Positions 11,701 through 21,339 of a stretch of 64,000 bases of DNA are shown here, in pieces. Location: contig CM046842.1 of assembly GCA_025618425.1 (NCBI GenBank), positions 29,689,581 through 29,753,580 on the forward strand, in the 5' to 3' direction. Both the position numbers and the translations under genes were made by a program. The notes below the pieces were generated by a model. It was not told the origin of the DNA. It searched no databases and saw only the letters and a program-made list of their open reading frames with translations. Source of the DNA: Heliocidaris tuberculata. Its lineage: Eukaryota; Echinodermata; Echinoidea; Camarodonta; Echinometridae. Position 1 is the first letter of the stretch. Every line of letters begins with the position of its first letter.

Positions 11701-14515
11701 TAATCAGAGTATTTGACTGAACTGCAAACACTATATTAAATCACCTGAAAGGCAATATGCTAAGAGTAACTTTTGATGAAAAATGCAATGTATACAGGCC
11801 TATGATTGTTGCCAAGTAGGAAATTTCCAAACCATGACATAATAGTTAAATTCCAGTTACGCAAATTCATGCACAATCCACTCTGTAATGGATAAAACTC
11901 AGTCTGTAGCAGTTGAAAATTAGTAGGTCTTTAAAGAAGTATGTTGTATTTGCAATTGCATAACCCATGTATGAATATTTCCAAGACATAAAATGTATAA
12001 ATTGTAATATCAGTGCCTAACTGCCTATGTAGGTAAATTCATGCAAACCTACCAAAATCTGTCTCAGGTAATTTAGAGTGCTGAATCTCAAAGTATCTGC
12101 TGCGAGCAGTGTACATGTGATGTCCTCAACATGAGGCACAATCTTGCATTCTGTGCCATCACAGAAAAGTAATATCTCACATCTCATGATTAGGAAAATG
12201 AATTTTAGAGGATTTTCGTGTAAATTTCCAAATTAAACTTGTTAACAGTTTTCAGTAATAGTTATTATCACTTCTCCTCTTCTTCTTTTTCTCCTTCTCC
12301 TTCTCCTCCTCCTCCTCCTCCTTCTCCTTCTTCTTATTCTTTTTTGTTCTTTTTCTTTTTCTTTTTATTTTTCTTCTTCTTTTTCTTCTTTTTTTCTTTT
12401 TCTCCTTCTTCTTCTTCTTCTTCTTCTCTTTCTTCTTCTTCTTCTTCTTCTTCTTCTTCTTCTTCTTCTTCTTCTTCTTCTTCTTCTTCTTCTTCTTCTT
12501 CTTCTTCTTCTTCTTCTTCTTCTTCTTCTTTTGCCTTCTTCTTCTTCTTCTTCTTCTTCTTCTTCTTCTTCTTCTTCTTCTTCTTCTTCTTCTTCTCCTC
12601 CTTCTTCTTCTTCTGCTTCTTCTTCTTCTTCTTCTTCTTCTTCTTTCCTGCCCACAGGTAAACACCAATGGTCGAAGACTGAAGGTGATACTGTACACGG
12701 TTGTGATGATTTGTATACTCATTTCAGCCAGGTGTCAGTCACAATTAACTGTAGTCTATAGTCTCGGTGAACCATTCTGCCTGAACCCTCTTATGGTTTC
12801 TGTATTAAACATCGTCGGTTTGACAAGCCAAGCATTAGGTATGATCAGGGGCGGATCAAGGATTTTGTAGAAAGGGGGGGGGGCACACAAATGCAGGATT
12901 TTCAACTTTTGGAAACTGCTTGGAGAGAGATCCGTATTTTGGGGGGTCTCGCCAGCCTTCCAAAAGTCGCTCAGTGGGGGGGGGGGGAGGTATGGGGTCC
13001 AGTTTCCCTCCATAATCAGATGATTCTCTGACAAGCAAAAAAAAAAGAAAAAAGAAAAAAAGGGTTTTCGTTTTAAAAGGGGGGGGGGCACAATGTATAG
13101 TTTTCTTTCAAAAGGGGGGGGGGGGGACACGGGCCGGGATAGCCCCCCTAGACCCGCCACTGGGTATGACTTCATTATCACAGCTTTATCCAGTGACGTA
13201 GTGGGGAGGGGGCATTGGGATGATTTCGGTTCATGTCTTTATTGTTGATCGTTATATACATAAACGGAAGGTTCAATGACTTCTGCTCCCTGTTCAGCGT
13301 GTGAACAGAATCCCATGTACTTAACTAAATCGATCTTGATGAGCTTTAATGTTGGCGTCCTTTTTAGAATAAAAAGAAAAATCATATTTTTTAGAATAAC
13401 GTGTCTGTTCTTTCCGCCTATACTGTTATTGACTCAACCATTTTTTTTTTATTTTTTTTTTTTTAATTCTCAGGTATGATTCTTAGTGGGGTTATTTTAA
13501 CCATTTTCATTATTTTTATCCTTAGTGATGATTTTTAGCGGCGTATTTTTAACTTCGATCTAAACTGACTTTCATCAGTTAAAGTTATAAGCGGGGTTGT
13601 TTGAACCCTTATTTCTTTTTCTTTACCTCAATGGTGATTTTCAGCGGGATTATTTTAACCCGGTGACTACTGAATTATCTTATTCCCATAGGCTTAATAT
13701 AGGAACCACGCAGTTCCCGTATAGGCAATGGATCAACCATCTTCTCCTCAGGCGTGATGGATGGCGGGTTGGTTTAACTCTTATTTCATTTTTCTCCCCT
13801 TCTAAAGGCATGATTTTTAGCGGTGCTATTTTAGGCCTTGTTCTGAGTGAAAATTGGATCCTCCAGCTTAGTTTATGGAACATGGGAATCATGTTTCTCA
13901 TCATCGCTCTAGCACAGAGTTCTATTCAACTATTTATTGGTAAGTGATTCTCGTAGATCAGGGCCCCGTTTCATAAAACTTGTTATCGATGACAAGATAC
14001 GATAGTTGTTATAAGCTACTGAAATCCTTGTATCTGATTGGCTGAGAGGAAATTTGTCATAGAAATGTGGTATTTGTTACTGATGAAGGCCTATATAGCA
14101 TTTTGAAACAAAAAGATATTAATCACGTGATCTCCTATAATTATATCAATTTCTTTTTTGTAAAATAATACTAGGAACAGAGTTTGGAATTTTGAGGATA
14201 ATCAGATGGGTAATTGAAGAAATTTACCAGTTTTGGAATAACATAGAATTTTTAAAAATAGGCAGTATAGTTATCAGAAAATCACCCTTAAGCTGCCCAA
14301 CATTTTATGAATTTGGTAAAATATGTTTGTTTGTTGTTGTTGTTTTTTTCATGTTAGCAATAGGGCATAATCTACCGATTATGATAATTATGTTTTCATG
14401 TGGTCTTTGTCTATTTTGTTATGATAAATGACATGAAGTGACATACTGGATATAATACTGTATTATTATACTTAGATATTTGTTAATTACGTGTAAATAT
14501 ATGCAGTCTCCTCCC

Positions 14516-14557
<42 letters not shown>

Positions 14558-14646
14558 ATGTAAATTATTCCTATTGATATCCGTCTGCGCCTCAGAAAAG
14601 TGTATTAGATCTATGGCGCATTATAAATGCAGTATTTATCATTTAT

Positions 14647-14691
<45 letters not shown>

Positions 14692-15619
14692 TCTCTCTCT
14701 CTAGCGGCCGGTATTGGTTTACTTAATGCAATATGTTTTCCTGTTATACGATCACAACTTTCCAAGCTAGCAAGCGACCATGAACGAGGTAAGTAATCGA
14801 CTACTGTCCTGCTTATAATTGTTTCCGTGGGTAATAATTTTTCTTTTCATTGTCTCGTGGGTAATCTATTTTGGTTAAGATGAGTGTTCTTATACTCTCA
14901 ATTTGACATAAACAATTAAGATAAACAAGTTTAGTTTCTATATATAGTACGAATGCAATTTGATCAACGGGACTAGGCTGTTTGTTTTTGTTTTTTGTTT
15001 TTGTTCTTTTTTTTGGGGGGGGGGGAAGCGTTACCCCACAATATACCCCAAAAAAGAAGAAAGTAGCTCCTTAGACTTTACAGAGAATATGCAAAATCTA
15101 TAGACTGGTGTCTATTTTTATGTTATTTTTCAGGTCTGATGTTAGCATTTGTTGGATGCATGGACAGCATAGGGACCTTATTAACGCCGGTCATTGCTAA
15201 TAATATCTACTCAGCAACCGTTGTATTTTATCCACCTTTGGTCTTCTTTTTCCTTGTCGCATTCCAGTTCATCCCTATCGTCTGCGTTGGGTAATTACAG
15301 TTTTTTTTTCTCTCTCTCTTTCTTTCTCCCCTTCTCTCTGTCGCTTGATATCTCTGTCTCTTTCTCTCTCTTTCTCTCTCTCTCTCTCTAACTCTCTTTC
15401 TCTCTCTGGTGCTCCCCTTGAAACAAATTGCACATTGTACTCCGCCCCTTTTTGTAAATTGTGTCCCCCTTTTAGACCTGACGATCCTTTTCTTCTTCTT
15501 CTTCTTCTTCTTCTCCTCCTCCTCCTCCTCCTTCTTCTTCTTCTTCTTCGTCTTCTTCTTCTCCTCCTCCTTCTTCTTCTTCTTCTTCTTCTCCTCCTCC
15601 TCCTCCTCCTCCTTCTTCT

Positions 15620-15654
<35 letters not shown>

Positions 15655-16216
15655 TGCTTCTTCTTCTTCTTCTTCTTCTTCTTCTTCTTCTTCTTTTCAG
15701 TCCTTGTCAGAGAATGTGGAAGGACAAAGTGACCCCAAAATGTGTGATGACCTTTTTTTTTAATTTTTATTAATTTATTATTTTTTTTTTTTTTACTTGT
15801 CAGAAAATGTTCTGAGATTTGTGCTCCCCCCTTAAAATTTTTTTTTTTTAAATCCTGGATCCGCCCCTGCAGGAATGGCAAAAGGGGGATTGCAAAAAAG
15901 CAGTGCACTCATTTGCGTACACGTACTGGCGTGTATGGGTTAAATGACTTCACAGGCTTGGTTTCTAATTATGTTGATGGTAAAAACGCCGCCAGAATGA
16001 CGCCTTGTTGTGGAACAAGCATAATGGCCTTTTCACACGAGGCCTCATTTTAATAGTGTTATTTTGATTAAGCCTAAGAAGGCAATACGTCTCATAAGAA
16101 TGCCTTAAAAAAACAAAAAAACTTACACTTCTTGTTCTGTTATATTTGACAGCATCCTACAATGCACCGAGAGAAGAGAACTGAAATACCACGTGATCAA
16201 TAGAGAGGACCAATGA
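5731..16216 (+). CDS. Major facilitator superfamily transporter, SLC46-like, nine exons
   Basis: Joined exons: 5731-5934, 7313-7490, 8710-8991, 9259-9482, 12658-12838, 13808-13939, 14705-14788, 15134-15290, 16153-16216. The total is 1506 nt, in frame throughout (501 aa plus TGA). Each intron begins GT and ends AG, and phases agree (0,1,1,0,1,1,1,2). The ATG follows a probable 5'-UTR acceptor (TTTGGCAG at 5719-5726). The MFS motif after TM2, GSLSDRFGRKP, is at residues 136-146. Loop 1 carries four N-glycosylation sequons (N81, N87, N96, N100). Hydrophobic stretches fit about 12 TM segments. The family moves solutes across membranes by proton coupling; SLC46 members include the folate transporter PCFT. 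SLC46 is suggested by the TIEVPVAL start, the glycosylated first loop and the late TLLTPVIANNIYSAT motif. The substrate cannot be told. Length is normal and no break was seen. Confidence 0.8.
5982..6382 (+). mobile_element. TTAA MITE, CCCTTTC family, copy 2 (in MFS intron 1)
   Basis: Left flank TTAA 5978-5981. Starts CTCTTTCATGACAGG and ends TTGTCTTGAAAGGG. The right TTAA has become TTCA (6383-6386). Same interior as copy 1. Confidence 0.75.
7160..7300. repeat. (CTTT)n and (GTTT)n tracts before MFS exon 2
   Basis: Imperfect CTTT runs followed by TTTG/TTTGT runs, pyrimidine-rich, close to the acceptor at 7312. Confidence 0.8.
7550..7835. mobile_element. MITE-like repeat, ACGCCTCATGTGCAATGGGTATTA family
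   Basis: Begins TAACGCCTCATGTGCAATGG near 7561 and ends with a related sequence, ACGTCTTGTGTGCGATGGG, near 7793-7812. Between them are CGCTTGATTAGCGCAGG and similar words seen again at 8185-8650, 50.5 kb, 60.2 kb and 61.0 kb. The borders are approximate. Confidence 0.45.
8185..8655. mobile_element. MITE, GTTGCACACGAGGCATTATT family (MFS intron 2)
   Basis: Inverted ends: left GTTGCACACGAGGCATTATT then TCAATTGCG, right CGCAATCGAAATAATGCC then TCATCTGCAACGG. The interior is non-coding, with several CAGTCA/GACGCA words. Confidence 0.6.
9613..10023 (-). mobile_element. TTAA MITE, CCCTTTC family, copy 3 (MFS intron 4)
   Basis: Flanked by TTAA at 9609-9612 and 10024-10027. Orientation is opposite to copy 1: it starts CCCTTTCAAGACAATTG and ends CTGTCCTGAAAGGG. 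Confidence 0.8.
10147..10275. mobile_element. GGGCCCTGTTTCATAAAACTT repeat, partial copy
   Basis: Starts GGCCCTGTTTCATAAAACTT and contains GATTGGCTGAGAGCAAATTT. The same words occur at 13964, 31524 and 41562-41720. This copy appears to be cut by the next repeat. Confidence 0.55.
10281..10515. repeat. Palindromic GCGGTCCTTATGAAT repeat, copy 1
   Basis: Made almost wholly of ATTCATAAGGACCGC words in both orientations, with CGCTATTCA ends. A second copy lies inverted at 28940-29224. Confidence 0.7.
10803..12080. repeat. Degenerate satellite with CTAATTATGCAAAT units (MFS intron 4)
   Basis: The word CTAATTATGCAAAT or a decayed form recurs near 10812, 10976, 11147, 11331, 11500, 11667, 11845 and 12015. 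Spacing is about 165-180 bp, with alternate units more alike, so the true period is about 345 bp. At least six perfect ATGCAAAT octamers are present. Confidence 0.7.
12275..12652. repeat. (TTC)n microsatellite abutting MFS exon 5 acceptor
   Basis: A long TTC/TCC tract, nearly pure from 12405, running up to CTTTCCTGCCCACAG, the acceptor that opens exon 5 at 12658. Long ORFs on both strands here are artefacts. Confidence 0.95.
12847..13165. mobile_element. AGGGGCGGATC repeat element (MFS intron 5)
   Basis: Begins CAGGGGCGGATCAAGGATTT and ends CCTAGACCCGCCACTGGG. It holds G-runs and CTCGCCAGCCTTCCAAAAG. Related pieces lie at 15.8, 18.97-19.13, 19.8-20.18, 47.75 and 51.3 kb. Confidence 0.55.
13471..13780 (+). 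repeat. Five decayed tandem copies of MFS exon 6 acceptor plus exon start
   Basis: Copies begin near 13471, 13521, 13576, 13627 and 13747, spaced about 50-56 bp except the last interval, which contains another inserted repeat. Each resembles the real exon 6 edge at 13803-13840: an AG, then ATGATTTTTAGCGG, then TTATTTTA. The functional exon is taken as the last copy because only it stays open and joins in phase on both sides. Confidence 0.7.
13964..14085. mobile_element. GGGCCCCGTTTCATAAAACTT repeat, copy
   Basis: Starts GGGCCCCGTTTCATAAAACT and contains CTGATTGGCTGAGAGGAAAT. Lies in MFS intron 6. Confidence 0.6.
14515..14704. repeat. (C)n and (CT)n tracts abutting MFS exon 7 acceptor
   Basis: C-run and CT-run at 14511-14553, then CT-run at 14651-14702 leading directly into TAG at the exon 7 acceptor (exon starts 14705). 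Confidence 0.9.
15300..15700. repeat. (CT)n and (TTC/TCC)n tracts in MFS intron 8
   Basis: CT-rich run 15311-15410, then TTC/TCC run 15486-15698. The ORFs here are low-complexity artefacts. Confidence 0.9.
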
Positions 16217-16622
16217 CAACAGAGTAAGCGGCAAGACGTCACACCGCGCCATCAAGGAGGGCCGCACGTGACAATGTCTCATACTTGCTCTGCTCTGCCG
16301 TATCGTGGAAGAGTCCCCGAACGAAGAAAATTTATTTATTTATTTTGTCGGTCTTATGGGCTGTTAGTCTCGTGGGCAGTTAGTCTCTTTGGTCGTCGGT
16401 CTCATGGAACTTTCAGAACTTTATTCTTTTCTATATTTTCTTTAATATGTTCATTTTAGCGGTATAGTGGGCTGTCGGTCTAGTGAACCTTTTTTTAAAT
16501 GTCCGTATTATGCATGGGCTGTCAGTACAGTTGAAACTCGTTGTAAAGAGCACTTTTGTAAAAAATTCTCGCTGTAACAAGGTAATTTCGCCCGTCCCAC
16601 TTCTTTGTATTCTATTGTTTTT

Positions 16623-16653
<31 letters not shown>

Positions 16654-18200
16654 CGGTTCTTTTTATGTAGCGCTTAACACATTGCAGGATAGCATGTCCC
16701 TATGCGCTTAAAATGAAAAACAGAAGAAACCGCAAATACGAAAAATACAAAAAGTACATAATAGTGGTGTTGGGCACTGAGTTCATGCATATACACACCT
16801 TAAGCATTACATAAATGCTTTTTAAGAGAAACCTTAAATCTGATATAACAAGGTTTCGATATAAAGAGGTAATTTCCTTGGTGCAGTGCAAGGGGTTTGT
16901 TATAACGATGTTCCACTGTATACTGGGCTGACCAGTGACCACATTGGCCCAAAACCTGAATTTCTAGAAATATACAGTGTATTTGAAGGGTAAAACAAAT
17001 TAACCCTAGACAAAGGCTCATAGTACAAAGCTAGCTAAAGAAAACTGATTATCGATTTTGTCATACACAATTAATTAGATGCATAAAAAACACTTCAACG
17101 AATCCAGGGCCTATACCAGCATTTTAATATTATGCATAATTATGTAGGAAAAAACAGCTTCTCTTTTCGTTCTCTCTCTCTCTCTCTCTCTCATCAAGTC
17201 ACTCTCTTCATTCCTTTTTTTTTTCTTTCCTCCCTTTCTTTTTTTGCTTCTTCCCCCCCCCCCCCTTTTTTTTTTTTAATACTTTTATAACAATATGTAA
17301 AAGGCTGCAAGCACATCAATCTTATTTTCTTACGTTTTATACTTATTTTTGTAGTAGATCTACGGCACGTACGTGCTCCGGCCCGAAATGCTCCACGGTA
17401 ACCGCTTACCGACTACTATTAAACTAAATTCTAAACCCTGGACCAAATTAACACTATGCCTAGCCCTTATCCATGTTATCCTCTATATATAATAAAGCTC
17501 AAAGCATATATTGGAGAAAATATGTTTTTATTAATATTTTTATATGAAGCTTTTTTTTTATGCCATCATTTTGTGTATGTTGTCAAATTATGTATGAATA
17601 TTGTCATTAACAATTTGACCACGTGCGTAGCGATATTATGAATAGTGGTTTTTAACACTACGCACACTGTTTCTATATGAAACTTTTCTGTTATTCTTAT
17701 ATTTATGATACTAATGATATTTGGTCAATAAGCAATAAACCAAATCAATTCGTAATAAAACGTTTCCATTCAGTTGATGAATTTTTTTTCTTCCAGTTTT
17801 ACAATGGTGATAGCATGAAACTATCAGTCAGAAATGCCACCGCACATTTTACAAGCTGACTGTGACTGGACCTTGAAGAAATGTAGTTATACATACAATT
17901 TCAGAAATGTAGGCCTATACATTTTACGTGACTGATCGGGTACCGATATTGTGGTATGAATGGAACCTCGGCATGTTCAGAGCCTCGGCAGAACTTTGCA
18001 GAAAAGGGTCCGTTGTGACGTCATACCAGTCACACGGCTGCATGGTCACCGACAATATAGTTGGCCAACACAAACCCTTGTCGGTAATAATGTATAGTTT
18101 GAACCTATGTGACTGGCCACGAGAATTTCCATGTACTGCCGCTCGAAACACGTACGTATACAGAGCTACCCATGCCCAGGAGGAATCACTCATGATTGAA
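16217..18200. other. Region downstream of the MFS gene, no gene supported
   Basis: Holds an AAT run (16624-16650), a repeat with ends ACAGTTGAAACTCGTTGTAA (16528) and TATAACGATGTTCCACTGTA (about 16920), a CT run (17173-17192) and an AATAAA at about 17487 that could serve the transporter, though it is far from its stop. The ORF at 17928-18212 has no recognisable domain and no splice support, so it is not called. Confidence 0.5.
16528..16921. mobile_element. CAGTGGAACCTCGTTATAAC-type element, copy 1
   Basis: Inverted ends ACAGTTGAAACTCGTTGTAA and TATAACGATGTTCCACTGTA. The words GGTAATTT and CCACTTCTTTGTATTCTATT recur in related copies at 28030-28300 and 31825-32000. The pattern resembles pogo/Tigger-type termini; this assignment is tentative. 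Confidence 0.55.
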
Positions 18201-18289
18201 GTGTCAAATTAGGGTCTGTGCTTGCAGACTAGACTGTGGTAGCTGATTCGGCCCCTTTTTCTTTCTTCTTCTTTCTTTTTATGGCCAGG

Positions 18290-18355
18290 TTGGGGGGGGG
18301 GGGGGTCTATCTCTCTCTCCCCCTCCCCCCCCCCCCCCTCTCTCTCTCTCTCCTC

Positions 18356-18389
<34 letters not shown>

Positions 18390-18446
18390 CTCTCTCTCCC
18401 CCTCTCTCTCCCTCTCTCTCCCTCCCCCCTCTCTCTCTCTCTCTCA
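18290..18446. repeat. G-run, C-run and (CT)n low-complexity tract
   Basis: G-run 18291-18305, then CCCC/CT mixtures to 18446. Confidence 0.9.
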
Positions 18447-18844
18447 AACTCGAATCATTATATATTGCATAATACCATGCTGCCATACACTGAAATTTCG
18501 ACATCGATATTCATGACCATGCATCAGTGCATTGGGGACGTCACGCAGACAGGCCACAGATAATTTATATTTTTGAAAATCCCTATGCTATCCTGTTTTA
18601 TTTTCCCTTCAACATCCAGTAAGAGTCTGGGCATAATTTCTGCGATGACCTTAAATTGATTTGAATTGATTTGATTTGAAAATTCGCGAAGGGCCCCGAA
18701 ACACATAATATTCATGACATATCAGTTTTACGAAAGCAATAGCTGGGTTGGCAAAAAAAAAACCGAGTGTAAATTTTAAAGTGGCTTGATTGTATCCTCG
18801 ATCCTCAAATCGAAAAAGAAAGGAAAAACAGAAAGAGAGAACGA

Positions 18845-18930
18845 GAGATGAATATGATGATGATAATGGTGATAATAATGATAGCCTAATAATGATGATG
18901 ATAATGATTGATTGATGGTGATGGTGATGG

Positions 18931-18964
<34 letters not shown>

Positions 18965-19175
18965 AATGCTGATCAGGGGCGGATACAGGATTGGGGAAAA
19001 GAGGGGGCCTGAACCGGAAAACATGATTAAGGAGGCAATTTTTTTTATTGTGTACTTAAGGTATGCCAGTTGGGTTTCAAAAGGGGGCGGGGCCGCGCCG
19101 ATTCGCCCCCCCCCCCCTGGATTCGTCCCTTCTTATGATGATAATAATGATAATAATGATGACGATGATAATGAC

Positions 19176-19205
<30 letters not shown>
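18845..19205. repeat. (GAT)n microsatellite split by a GGGGCGGAT element
   Basis: GATGAT runs at 18850-18972 and 19134-19204. Between them, 18973-19130 reads AGGGGCGGATACAGGATT to CCCCCTGGATTCGTCCCT, a short TIR-bearing repeat inserted in the microsatellite. Confidence 0.8.
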
Positions 19206-19206
<1 letters not shown>

Positions 19207-19799
19207 GGGAAAAATCTAGGAAACGTAAAAGGATGATAGGAGTTAGGACCCCTTCCGTACACTCCCCCTATCTGGTATGCTTGATAATTCAGTGGCCGTA
19301 CATTGCATCGTAATGAATGAAAGCTGTCGATACTCTAATATAGTAAAAATGTTATTTTGTCATTGGTAATGCAAATAAAATTACGAATAGAATTAAACCA
19401 CTTCACTGCCCGAATACATACCTGATTGCCCGAATATTGGTTAGGCCCATTTCAGAATTTTCGGGGCTGATGCAGCTAGCAAGCCCCCTTTATTACGACC
19501 CTGCATGTACTGCTGTATATTTATACATGTGTAAATGTTTGTTTTCGGTTGTTTTCAGACCCCACCCCCACCCCCACTAACAAAAAACGACAACAACAAC
19601 TCAAACAAATAAACAAACAAAAGCAAAAAGAAATTGATATCGGGAAGGGGTGGTTTATACTATAATAATTATTATCCTCAATTTTGAATTCTATTTTTAA
19701 AAAAATTAAATGTAAGAATTCAGACAAAGGATCAAGATTTTATTAGTGTTATTATTTTCACTTGTACTTATTGTACTTAGTAGTGGTATAGTAGTAGTT

Positions 19800-20180
19800 T
19801 ATTCTTGTCGGAAAAATTCTGCCCCCATAAAATCTGCTACCCCCCCCCCCCCCCCCCACTGAGCGGCTTTTGGAGGGCTGTCGAGACGAAAAAAAAATAC
19901 GGATCTACCTTTTCGAACATTTGTTTGTTTTTTTGCTTGTCAGAGAATTATGGAGGAAAACATCTGATAACACCCCCCCCCCCCTACTGAGCGCAAATAT
20001 ATGAGAGATGGCCCAAAAAAATTGTCGCCACCCTCCCCCCCCCCCCCCCCCCCCACCACACACACACACTGAGCGAGTTGTGGAGGGCTGGCGAGAGTAT
20101 AAAAAAATACGGGTCTCCCTCCAAGCAGAATTTGACAGTTGACAAAATTTGCCCCCTTGTAAAAAATCCTGGTACGCAAC
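19800..20180. repeat. C-run rich repeat debris (ACTGAGCGG / GGAGGGCTG)
   Basis: Two related pieces, each with a long C-run, CACTGAGCGG or CTGAGCGAG, then GGAGGGCTGGCGAGA and AAATACGG. Confidence 0.6.
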
Positions 20181-20208
20181 TGGTAGTAGTAGTTAAGTAG
20201 TTATTGTT

Positions 20209-20209
20209 G

Positions 20210-20308
<99 letters not shown>

Positions 20309-20331
20309 CTAGTAGCAGTAGCAGTAGTAGC

Positions 20332-20366
<35 letters not shown>

Positions 20367-20370
20367 CAGT
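20209..20370. repeat. (AGT)n microsatellite
   Basis: A nearly pure AGT run with AGC variants near the right end. Confidence 0.95.
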
Positions 20371-21039
20371 GGCGTATCTATAGGATGGCCCCACGGCGAG
20401 TGCCCAAATTTATCTACGTTCATTGTACAAGCGAGGAAGCAAAGCGACCGGGCGGCAAATTCTTTGCATTTCTAACCCAAAAAACGAAATTTCTTGCACA
20501 TTTTACCCAGAAAATTTGGCATTTGTAGAAGTTCGAATTTCGTACATTGATAAACAATAAAAAAAAAAATGGGAGCTAACGGAAACCCTTGGGAAATAGT
20601 AGAGGAAATATTAGCAAGGCGACTGAAAGCTGAGATTTCTTTTAAATGTTGAACCTTTGCAAATGCTATGTTATGAACTTCACTCTATATTGGGGGCGCA
20701 ATATTTATCAAGAGGCTGGTGGAACTTACATGATAGCGAGTGAAGCAACGAGAATTACATTTTTATTTTTCAAATTTTGAACCCTTATAAAAAAAAGCTG
20801 TTTATGAAATATATAGTATAATGGGAGCGACCGAGCTTTAGAAATTTCAGCATTTAAAACCCTCACAAACTGTATTTCTAATGCACTAACCCTGCGGATT
20901 GGGGCGGGGGGGGGGGGGCAATAATGATTTTCTTCATTTTCTCCCTTGTTTCCTTTCTCTCTTTTTTTTTTTGCACCCCCTCCAAGTGCCGCCCGGGGGC
21001 AGGTGCCCTACCTCCCGTACTATACGTACGCCACTGTGT

Positions 21040-21258
21040 AGTAATAGAAGTGGTAGTATAGTAGCAGTAATAGTAGTAACAGTAGTAGAAGAAGTAACAG
21101 TACGTAGTAGTTATACTTAGTACTACTACTACTACTACTACTACTACGACGACGACCACGACCACGACCACGACGACCACAACGACTACTACTACTACTA
21201 GTAGTAGTAGTAGTAGTAGTAGTAGTAGGAGGAGGAGGAGGAGGAGGAGGAGGAGGAG
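21040..21258. repeat. (TAG/ACT/GAC/GGA)n compound microsatellite
   Basis: AGT, then ACT, then GAC/CAC, then ACTACT followed by AGTAGT, ending in GGA runs. The ACT-to-AGT turn at about 21200 makes an internal inverted repeat. Confidence 0.9.
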
Positions 21259-21339
21259 TAGCTGTTGTTGGCTGTGTTCATTTTTTTCTTTTTTCACCCC
21301 CCTTTTTTTTTCAAGTTGGGGGGGGGGGGGGTTGTTCAT

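Noticed and set aside
12239..12722. Long Ser/Phe- or Arg/Lys-rich ORFs on both strands
   Set aside because: Pure translation of (TTC)n; all six frames are open, so no coding signal.
15228..15908. 226-codon Lys/Glu-rich ORF on minus
   Set aside because: Translation of (TTC/TCC)n that also overlaps MFS exon 8 in antisense.
17928..18212. 94-codon ORF with several cysteines
   Set aside because: No domain, no convincing splice sites and a mirrored ORF on the other strand.
20193..20475. Poly-Ser, poly-Thr and poly-Leu ORFs
   Set aside because: Microsatellite (AGT)n readings.
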